Source: Desulfamplus sp. (GTDB lineage: Bacteria > Desulfobacterota > Desulfobacteria > Desulfobacterales > Desulfobacteraceae). Taken from it: 5,354 nt of DNA. The stretch is taken from assembly GCA_015231395.1 (NCBI GenBank), contig JADGBP010000184.1, forward strand, positions 1-5,354, given 5' to 3'. The position numbers and the translations under genes are program-made. Positions 1 through 5,283 of the stretch are shown here, one piece after another. Numbering within the stretch: the stretch's first letter is position 1; the number at the start of each line of letters is the position of its first letter. Under the pieces are notes generated by a model that made no database searches, had not been told where the DNA came from, and saw only the letters and a program-made list of their open reading frames with translations.

Positions 1-873
1 CAGACAAAAGTTGCGGTATCGTCTCTGGTTCATCCCCACCATAGAGAGATTATCAAAACTTATTTAGAGCCTTCGGGATACAATATGGTTGAACTTCCCG
101 GCAAGCCGGACGGCACAACTGATTTATCTTCTCTTGATGCAATGGATGATATTGCCGCTGTTGCGGTTCAATCACCCAATTTTTTTGGATGCATTGAAAA
201 TCTTGGTAAAGTCAAAGAAGTTGCAGTAAAGAAAAACATATTTTTCATTACATCCTTTACTGAAGCACTTGCTTACGGCCTGTTGAAGAATCCCGGTCAT
301 TTTGGAGCTGATATTGTTGCAGGAGAAGGACAAAGTTTTGGTATTGCCCAATCTTTTGGAGGTCCTGGTCTTGGAATTTTGACCAGCAGCAAACAATATG
401 TACGCGATCTACCTGGACGACTTGTCGGGCGGACAAAGGACAGACGTGGAGAAGACGGCTTTGTTCTAACACTTTCCACAAGAGAGCAACATATCAAACG
501 GGAAAAGGCAAGTTCCAATATATGTTCCAATAATGGACTCAATGCCATGACTGCTGGTATTTATATGGCAACTGCGGGCAAGATTGGAATCAGAAAAATT
601 GCCCAGTTAAACCATGACAAAGCCATGTTTCTCAAAATAAAACTTGAAGAATCGGGATTTAAAATTCCCTTTTCAACCCCGTTTTTTAACGAATTTGTGG
701 CAAAGGCACCGGAGGGATTTGCTGCAAAAAGAGAATCTCTTAAAAAAATGGGTATTGTGGCAGGTCTCAATATCGAAAAATACTATCCAGCACTTAAAAA
801 TCACTATCTTTTTTGTGCCACTGAAGCTTTTTCAAAAGATGATATTGAGCTGCTTGCAAAGGAGGTGAAATGA
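1..873 (+). CDS. gcvPA: Glycine dehydrogenase (decarboxylating) subunit 1, C-terminal part (5' end outside window)
   Basis: This is the alpha subunit of the two-subunit glycine cleavage P-protein, a cytoplasmic PLP-fold enzyme. With GcvPB it decarboxylates glycine and passes the aminomethyl group to lipoylated GcvH. The frame is open from base 1 (QTKVAVSSLVHPHHRE...), so the ATG at 85 is internal. About 290 C-terminal residues of a protein usually near 440-450 residues are present. Family motifs seen are SPNFFG, GADIVAGEGQSFG with FGGPGLG (from about 307), LPGRLVGRT, and the signature REQHIKREK followed by SSNICSN (481-531). The terminal FCATEAFSKDDIELL stretch is also typical. It ends at TGA 871-873, overlapping the gcvPB start, so translation is probably coupled and the products made together. 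No frameshift or repeat expansion is visible, unlike in the next two genes. Identification rests on motif recall and is very secure. Confidence 0.96.
   Translation, partial: QTKVAVSSLVHPHHREIIKTYLEPSGYNMVELPGKPDGTTDLSSLDAMDDIAAVAVQSPNFFGCIENLGKVKEVAVKKNIFFITSFTEALAYGLLKNPGHFGADIVAGEGQSFGIAQSFGGPGLGILTSSKQYVRDLPGRLVGRTKDRRGEDGFVLTLSTREQHIKREKASSNICSNNGLNAMTAGIYMATAGKIGIRKIAQLNHDKAMFLKIKLEESGFKIPFSTPFFNEFVAKAPEGFAAKRESLKKMGIVAGLNIEKYYPALKNHYLFCATEAFSKDDIELLAKEVK
858..868 (+). promoter_or_regulatory. Strong Shine-Dalgarno for gcvPB
   Basis: AAAGGAGGTGA, inside the last codons of gcvPA, is a near-perfect complement of the 16S rRNA 3' end. It lies 4 nt (counting from GGAGG) before the ATG at 870 and 7 nt before the second ATG at 873. 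The spacing slightly favours 873, and either start gives the same protein apart from one Met. It fixes initiation upstream of the KNEELR repeats, so the repeats are expected to be translated. Confidence 0.85.
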
Positions 874-2489
874 TGGAAGAACACGGGAAGAATGAAGAAC
901 TCAGGAAGAATGAAGAACTCAGGAAGAATGAAGAACTCAGGAAGAATGAAGAACTTAGGAAGAATGAAGAACTTAGGAAGAATGAAGAAAAGATTGCAGC
1001 CACATGCAGAGGTGGTGTCCAGATCTGCCATAATGCCCAGCAGACTGCGACCAGTGGCCTTATTTTTAAAGAGTTGTTTTTATGGGAAAAAAGCCGTGAA
1101 GGAAGATGTGCTATCTCTATTCCGACACAGGATGTCGAGCACTCTTTTCTTGATCCTGAACTTACAGGAGATGCTCCGGAATTGCCTCAATTAGGCGAAC
1201 TGGATATTGTCCGCCACTATACTCGTCTTTCCCAGTGGAACTTTGGCGTGGACTCAGGCATGTATCCATTGGGTTCTTGCACCATGAAGTACAATCCCAA
1301 AATCAATGAAGTTCAAGCAGCTCGTCCTGGGTTTTCCGGTGCACATCCTCTTCTTGATGAAGATATGTGTCAAGGTGCTCTTGAGATGATGTACAATTTG
1401 GAGAAATATATTGCTGAAATAACAGGGATGGATGCAGTTACTCTTCAGCCCGCGGCTGGTGCTCATGGAGAGCTTGCGGGTATGCTTGCGATACATGCAT
1501 ACCATGCCAAAAAGGGACGCCAGAGATCTAAAATCATTATTCCAGATACTGCCCACGGCACAAATCCTGCCAGTGCTACCCTCTGTGGATATGAGTCTGT
1601 TAATATTCATTCAGGATTGGACGGGATTCTCACTCCTGAAGCTGTAGCGGCTGTCATGGACGAAGAAACTGCGGGTATCATGATCACCAATCCCAATACT
1701 CTGGGGCTTTTTGAGGAAAACCTCAAACAGATTGCACAAATAGTTCATGCCAAAGGTGGTCTTGTATATGGTGACGGTGCCAACATGAACGCCATAATGG
1801 GAATTGTAAAACCCGGTGAACTTGGCATTGACGTTATCCATCTCAATCTGCACAAAACATTTTCAACACCTCACGGCGGTGGTGGTCCTGGGTCTGGTCC
1901 TATTGCCGTGGTTAAAGCACTTGAACCATTTTTGCCTGTTCCAAGAGTAGAGAAAAAAGATGATCATTATACCCTGGTGCATGACAGACCGGATTCTATG
2001 GGAAGGCTCTTAACGTTTCACGGTCATTTTGGAATCATGGTGAGAGCTTACTCCTATATCCTCTCCATGGGTGCAAAAGGCTTGACTGATGTTAGCAAAC
2101 TTGCGGTTCTTAATGCCAACTATATCAAGGAGAGTCTTAAAGCTTATTTTCATCTTCCTTATGACAGACCATGTATGCATGAGTGCGTATTTACAGATAA
2201 ATTCCAGTCAGATAACGGAGTCATCACTCTTGATATGGCAAAACGAATTATGGATTACGGATTTCATCCCCCAACAGTCTATTTTCCGCTGGTTGTTCAT
2301 GGGTCAATCATGATTGAGCCTACCGAAACAGAGTCAAAAGAGACCATTGACCAGTTCATTGATGCTTTTAAATCAGTGGCTCAGGAGGCAAAGGATAATC
2401 CAGGGATACTTAAATCTGCTCCCCATCTTGCCAAACTTTCACGGCTTGATGAGGTTTCTGCTGCCAGAAAACCGGTTCTTAGAGGATAA
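870..2489 (+). CDS. gcvPB: Glycine dehydrogenase (decarboxylating) subunit 2, with repeat-bearing N-terminal extension
   Basis: This is the PLP-binding catalytic subunit of the two-subunit P-protein of the glycine cleavage system. From about residue 64 on it follows the family closely. Motifs are EKSREGR near the usual N-terminus, YPLGSCTMKYNPK (132-144), QPAAGAHGE, AHGTNPASA (228-236), YGDGANMNA with probable PLP-contacting D302, and HLNLHKTFSTPHGGGGPGSGP with the Schiff-base lysine K329. The end carries PTETESKET and the terminal LDEVSAARKPVLR. At 539 residues it is about 50 longer than usual (roughly 485-490), and the excess is N-terminal. It consists of MMEEHG, five KNEELR repeats plus a partial one (residues 7-40), and a linker with no recognised match (41-63). 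The strong SD and the ATGA overlap with gcvPA support this start. Six extra residues (K67-W72) appear to split the usual LIF-EKS. All recognised catalytic features are intact, so the enzyme is probably active. The role of the extension is unknown. Confidence 0.96.
   Translation: MMEEHGKNEELRKNEELRKNEELRKNEELRKNEELRKNEEKIAATCRGGVQICHNAQQTATSGLIFKELFLWEKSREGRCAISIPTQDVEHSFLDPELTGDAPELPQLGELDIVRHYTRLSQWNFGVDSGMYPLGSCTMKYNPKINEVQAARPGFSGAHPLLDEDMCQGALEMMYNLEKYIAEITGMDAVTLQPAAGAHGELAGMLAIHAYHAKKGRQRSKIIIPDTAHGTNPASATLCGYESVNIHSGLDGILTPEAVAAVMDEETAGIMITNPNTLGLFEENLKQIAQIVHAKGGLVYGDGANMNAIMGIVKPGELGIDVIHLNLHKTFSTPHGGGGPGSGPIAVVKALEPFLPVPRVEKKDDHYTLVHDRPDSMGRLLTFHGHFGIMVRAYSYILSMGAKGLTDVSKLAVLNANYIKESLKAYFHLPYDRPCMHECVFTDKFQSDNGVITLDMAKRIMDYGFHPPTVYFPLVVHGSIMIEPTETESKETIDQFIDAFKSVAQEAKDNPGILKSAPHLAKLSRLDEVSAARKPVLRG
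888..989 (+). repeat. 18-bp in-frame tandem repeat encoding KNEELR (5 full units plus 12 bp)
   Basis: Units lie at 888-905, 906-923, 924-941, 942-959 and 960-977, with a partial unit at 978-989. Units 1-3 are identical (AAGAATGAAGAACTCAGG), and units 4-5 differ by one C-to-T change (CTC to CTT, both Leu). Such low divergence suggests recent expansion by slippage or unequal recombination. The period is six codons, so copy-number change keeps the frame. The predicted peptide is highly charged and probably helical, but its period of six does not match a heptad coiled coil. Confidence 0.95.
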
Positions 2490-2570
2490 ATCAAGATTCT
2501 GCGTGGCGATAGAGTAAATCAAAATTCTGTGTGACGATAGAGTAAATCTAAATTCTGCATGGAGGGCAAA
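2487..2570 (+). repeat. 28-bp tandem repeat, 3 units, spanning the gcvPB stop and the lipB ribosome-binding site
   Basis: Units lie at 2487-2514, 2515-2542 and 2543-2570. Each starts TAAATC and carries ATTCTG followed by a GTGG-like segment. Units 1 and 2 differ at 3 of 28 positions. Unit 3 matches unit 1 at 17 of the first 20 positions and then diverges, replacing CGATAGAG with AGGGCAAA. The TAA opening unit 1 is the gcvPB stop codon, and the diverged tail of unit 3 forms the GGAGGG before lipB. The period is not a multiple of three, which fits a non-coding array. Units are contiguous with no spacers, so this is not a CRISPR. Confidence 0.9.
2561..2566 (+). promoter_or_regulatory. Probable Shine-Dalgarno for lipB
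   Basis: GGAGGG lies in the last 28-bp repeat unit, 15 nt before the GTG at 2582. This spacing is longer than the usual 5-10 nt. No ATG, GTG or TTG lies closer in frame, and an in-frame TAA at 2549 closes the frame upstream. The long spacing and GTG start suggest modest translation. Confidence 0.6.
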
Positions 2571-2581
2571 TTACAAACGCT

Positions 2582-3370
2582 GTGGAAATTATTGACTTAA
2601 ACCTTATTGACTACATCAAAGCATTTGAGCTTCAAAAAAAGCTCGTCTCTGACAGAATCAATGGGGATATTGACCATGATGTCATTTTGATACTTGAGCA
2701 TCCATCAGTCTTTACTCTTGGAAAACGGGGAGGAATGGAAAATCTTGTGGTGTCGGAAGAGTTCCTGAAATCAAGAAATATCGCCATAATTCAGACTGAG
2801 CGTGGAGGCAATATAACGTATCACGGACCAGGTCAGCTTGTACTCTATCCAATCGTAAATCTTAAACTCAGAAAAACAGGTGTGTCGGATTTTGTTCGTT
2901 GTTTAGAGGAGGTTATGATCAGGACAGCCTCAGATTTTGGAGTTACGGCGATAAGAGATGAGAGGAATCACGGCGTATGGGTAAACTCTTCACAACCCGG
3001 AAGAATTGCCGCAACAAAAACTGCAACAAGAGCTGGAATAGATGCCGAAACAAATATCGGAATAAGTGCTGGAATAAATACCGGAATAAATGTTGAAATA
3101 AATACCGGAATAAGTGCCAAACTTGGAAGTATCGGCTTGTCTGTCAAGCGTGGTGTCTCTTTTCATGGTCTTGCCCTTAATGTTAACCTTGACCTTACCC
3201 CTTTCAACTGGATTAACCCCTGCGGTATGGCAGGGGTCTGCATGACATCTCTTGAAAATGAAATCAAACATCCTCAAATTAAAGGTAATATCGATATTGG
3301 AATGGTAAAGGAGAAAATGTTGTGTCACTATATTGATGTTATTGATATTATTGATGTTATTGATGTTTGA
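2582..3370 (+). CDS. lipB: Octanoyl-[ACP]:protein octanoyltransferase (lipoate biosynthesis) with a 36-residue repeat insert
   Basis: LipB moves octanoyl from acyl carrier protein to the lipoyl-domain lysine of GcvH and E2 subunits; LipA then adds the sulfurs. It acts in the cytoplasm. Motifs seen are the N-terminal EIIDLNLIDYIKAFELQ, LEHPSVFTLGKRG, the substrate-site RGGNITYHGPGQLV (R74-V87), GVWV (131-134), KLGSIGLSVKRGVSFHGLALNVNLDL, and NPCGM followed by MTSLE. The proposed catalytic pair is K180 and C214. Their separation of 34 equals that of the characterised enzymes (E. coli K135/C169, M. tuberculosis K142/C176, recalled). GTG is chosen as start because the family begins here. The 262-residue length exceeds the usual 210-240. 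The excess is a nine-unit tetrapeptide array at residues 144-179, directly before K180, and an IDV/IDI tail. Its position 92 bp after gcvPB fits a role in lipoylating GcvH. It is probably active, but the insert is next to the active site. Confidence 0.95.
   Translation: MEIIDLNLIDYIKAFELQKKLVSDRINGDIDHDVILILEHPSVFTLGKRGGMENLVVSEEFLKSRNIAIIQTERGGNITYHGPGQLVLYPIVNLKLRKTGVSDFVRCLEEVMIRTASDFGVTAIRDERNHGVWVNSSQPGRIAATKTATRAGIDAETNIGISAGINTGINVEINTGISAKLGSIGLSVKRGVSFHGLALNVNLDLTPFNWINPCGMAGVCMTSLENEIKHPQIKGNIDIGMVKEKMLCHYIDVIDIIDVIDV
3011..3118 (+). repeat. 12-bp in-frame degenerate tandem repeat (9 units) inside lipB
   Basis: Nine contiguous 12-bp units encode the tetrapeptides ATKT, ATRA, GIDA, ETNI, GISA, GINT, GINV, EINT and GISA. 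The best-conserved core is GGAATAAATACC at 3071-3082 and its close variants to 3118. The first two units (GCAACAAAAACT and GCAACAAGAGCT) resemble each other more than the rest. The array ends exactly at the codon of K180, the proposed catalytic lysine. Nine units make exactly 108 bp. Without them the protein would be 226 residues, a normal LipB size. Confidence 0.88.
3332..3367 (+). repeat. 9-bp in-frame tandem repeat at the lipB 3' end (4 units)
   Basis: Four units of ATTGATGTT (the second is ATTGATATT) encode IDV-IDI-IDV-IDV immediately before the TGA at 3368. Only one base differs among the four. This adds a short hydrophobic/acidic tail beyond the conserved LipB core, outside any motif I recognise. 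Confidence 0.9.
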
Positions 3371-3437
3371 TTTCGGAGGAGTCAGGGAGACTCAATTCAG
3401 GGTGGGGTTGGGGAAATAGGTAAAGCACAGAGAAGTC

Positions 3438-3475
3438 GGTCAATAATACCAGAGTTGGTCAATAATATCGGAGGC
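3438..3475 (+). repeat. 19-bp tandem duplication before the ATPase/nuclease gene
   Basis: Two contiguous units, 3438-3456 and 3457-3475, share GGTCAATAATA exactly and match at 15 of 19 positions overall. The second, diverged unit contains GGAGG, the ribosome-binding site of the following gene. This repeats the arrangement seen before lipB. Confidence 0.75.
3470..3474 (+). promoter_or_regulatory. Shine-Dalgarno for the ATPase/nuclease gene
   Basis: GGAGG lies 6 nt before the ATG at 3481, a near-ideal spacing, and supports that start codon. It lies inside the second 19-bp repeat unit. Confidence 0.8.
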
Positions 3476-3480
3476 GTTCA

Positions 3481-5220
3481 ATGAAAAAGAGAATTTTATA
3501 CGGCAATGCAAATTACGAGGAGATAATCAGTAAAAACGGTTATTTTGTAGATAAAACCCACTATATTGAAAAACTTGAAAACTTAAGCAATCCCGTATTT
3601 CTTCGCCCAAGACGTTTTGGTAAATCCCTCTGGTGCCGTATTTTAGAGTGCTACTACAACATCCGGCAAAAGGATGATTTTGAACGGCTTTTTGGTCATA
3701 CCTATATCGGGAAAAATCCCACACCATTAAGAAACTCCTTTTTTGTTCTGCATCTTGATTTTTCGGTTGTTGATCCAAATGGAAATATTTCATATATTGA
3801 AAATAGTTTTAACCATATATGCAACACAGCGATTCAAAGCGTTCTCCGCCGCTATTCTCAATGGTTTAAAGACAAGTCCGTAAATTTGAAATTTGAAAAT
3901 AGTGCCGCACAGAATATTAATGATATTTTGGCACTCATATCTGATTTTGATCTCCCCCGCCTTTACATTATAATTGATGAATACGACAATTTTGCGAATC
4001 AGCTCATCATTGCAAGAGACGACAAACTCTACCGCGAACTTACAGCAGATGACGGATTTCTTAAAACCTTCTTCAAAATTCTCAAAGAGGGGCGTAAAAC
4101 CGGAGCAATCAGCAATGTTTTCATTACAGGGGTTCTGCCTATTACCATGGATGAACTGGCATCTGGTTTTAATATCGCACAGTTCATTAGCCTGGAACCT
4201 GATTTTGAAGCAATGTTAGGATTTACGCAGACTGAAACAGATATACTCCTGGATGAAATTTATCTTGATTATGAGATTGAACCATCTACACGTAAACAGA
4301 TAGGAGAGCTTATCAAAACCCACTACAATGGATACTGTTTTACAAATTGCAATAGTGAACCTCTATATAATTCTACAATGCTGCTCTATTTTCTTTATTG
4401 GTTCTGCAATTATAAAAATATTCCCAAACATCTGACAGACCTGAATTTGAGAACTGATCTGTCATGGATACGCAGGCTTACCGGTTCAAATCCTAATTGC
4501 ACTGAAGAGTTTGTAAATCAGCTTACGATTAACAATGCCATTCGTTATGATGACAGATTCCTTGTAACAAAGTTTGATATGCACCAATTTTTTCATAAAG
4601 ATTTTTTTCCAGTTTCGTTCTTTTACTTAGGAATGCTTACCCGTTATGATGACTTCTACCTGAAACTGCCAAACTTAAACATGCGTCAGATTTTTGTTGA
4701 GTACTTTAACGAGCTTCACAGGATTGACGTATCAACAAAGTACGCTGAGATGATGCAGGGATTCATCGACACTCTAAATATTTATCAATTGTTTGAAGAC
4801 TACTGGAGTCTTTACGTATCGCAACTGCCAGAGGCGATATTTCAGAAGATGAACGAAAATTTTTATAGAACCACATTTTTTGAGCTTTGCAGCCGTTATC
4901 TATCTTCTTGGTTTACGTTTAATGTTGAGAGATCATACCCCCAAGGCAGAAGCGATTTAGAGTTTGTGGGCAAATATCACGAGAGGTTTGCGGGAGTTAG
5001 AATTGTTATTGAGTTTAAGTACTTCTCAAATGCCGAGCTAAAAAAGATGCAAAAAACGATTAAAAATTTTGAATTAAGAAAAGAGGATACTGTGCAAATT
5101 GCGGGCTATGTTCAGGGGTTAAAAGCAGAGTATCCATTGAGCGAATATCCAAATATAAAAATATCTCAATATGTTATCTACTGTTTTGGCAACAAAGGCT
5201 TTAGGGTGTTTGAGGTGTAG
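3481..5220 (+). CDS. AAA-ATPase-like / PD-(D/E)XK nuclease-like protein (PF09820 + PF08011 type), function unknown
   Basis: The N-terminus (ILYGNANYEEIISKNGYFVDKTHYIEKLE) and the Walker A variant FLRPRRFGKSL (40-50; K48, S49) are typical of the AAA-ATPase_like family. Walker B is LYIIIDEYDN (161-170; D166, E167). The C-terminus has a PDDEXK_9-type core: GRSDLEF (D492), then RIVIEFKYF (E511, K513), followed by VQIAGYVQGLKAEYP. Full length is 579 residues, with all expected motifs and no signal peptide or membrane segment apparent. ATP binding and possible nuclease activity follow from the folds. Neither substrate nor pathway is established to my knowledge. Members are often present in many copies per genome, and selfish or defence roles have been suspected. 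The gene has its own good ribosome-binding site and sits 110 bp after lipB. No terminal repeats or transposase flank it, so mobility is not shown. Confidence 0.92.
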   Translation: MKKRILYGNANYEEIISKNGYFVDKTHYIEKLENLSNPVFLRPRRFGKSLWCRILECYYNIRQKDDFERLFGHTYIGKNPTPLRNSFFVLHLDFSVVDPNGNISYIENSFNHICNTAIQSVLRRYSQWFKDKSVNLKFENSAAQNINDILALISDFDLPRLYIIIDEYDNFANQLIIARDDKLYRELTADDGFLKTFFKILKEGRKTGAISNVFITGVLPITMDELASGFNIAQFISLEPDFEAMLGFTQTETDILLDEIYLDYEIEPSTRKQIGELIKTHYNGYCFTNCNSEPLYNSTMLLYFLYWFCNYKNIPKHLTDLNLRTDLSWIRRLTGSNPNCTEEFVNQLTINNAIRYDDRFLVTKFDMHQFFHKDFFPVSFFYLGMLTRYDDFYLKLPNLNMRQIFVEYFNELHRIDVSTKYAEMMQGFIDTLNIYQLFEDYWSLYVSQLPEAIFQKMNENFYRTTFFELCSRYLSSWFTFNVERSYPQGRSDLEFVGKYHERFAGVRIVIEFKYFSNAELKKMQKTIKNFELRKEDTVQIAGYVQGLKAEYPLSEYPNIKISQYVIYCFGNKGFRVFEV

Positions 5221-5267
5221 CAAAAATATTCTAATTTAGCCCATACTCCGATTCTGACACCAAATAT

Positions 5268-5273
5268 AAAGGA
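5268..5273 (+). promoter_or_regulatory. Probable Shine-Dalgarno for the last ORF
   Basis: AAAGGA lies 10 nt before the ATG at 5284 in an AT-rich spacer (5221-5283). An in-frame TAA at 5281-5283 makes this ATG the first possible ATG start in its frame. Confidence 0.5.
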
Positions 5274-5283
5274 TTAAAAATAA

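Larger units (their letters stand above)
3371..3480 (+). other. Spacer between lipB and the ATPase/nuclease gene
   Basis: This 110-bp spacer has no ORF of note. It contains GGAGGA at 3375-3380 with no start codon after it, a weak 5-bp inverted repeat (GAGTC/GACTC, 3379-3393), a G-rich run (3400-3420) and a 19-bp duplication (3438-3475). There is no hairpin followed by a T-tract, so no intrinsic terminator is supported. I could not pick a convincing promoter for the next gene. Confidence 0.6.

Noticed and set aside
794..1031. Reverse-strand ORFs with FFLSSS-like and FFILP-like repeats
   Set aside because: These are antisense readings of the 18-bp array. The low-complexity repeats keep several frames open. 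No start context or homology supports them.
1005..1031. Cys-Cys-His cluster in the GcvPB linker (C46, C53, H54) as a heme or metal site
   Set aside because: The spacing is C-x6-C-H, not CxxCH, and no other ligands or secretion signal are present.
892..1194. Overlapping + strand ORF with MKNSGR/MKNLGR repeats
   Set aside because: It is the KNEELR array read in another frame. It lacks its own ribosome-binding site and lies entirely inside gcvPB.
2487..2570. CRISPR-like 28-bp repeats
   Set aside because: The unit length is in the CRISPR range, but the units are contiguous with no unique spacers and no cas genes are nearby.
2990..3328. Reverse-strand ORF rich in YSGIYS-type repeats
   Set aside because: It is the antisense of the lipB 12-bp array and the conserved LipB core. 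No independent evidence supports it.
3379..3393. Inverted repeat GAGTC/GACTC as a terminator
   Set aside because: The stem is only 5 bp with an AGGGA loop and no T-tract follows.
3481..5220. The ATPase/nuclease gene as a transposon or insertion sequence
   Set aside because: No transposase motifs, terminal inverted repeats or target-site duplications are visible around it.
5210..5238. TTGAGG with TAATTT 17 bp downstream as a promoter for the last ORF
   Set aside because: The -10 element matches TATAAT at only three of six positions. In AT-rich DNA this is expected by chance.
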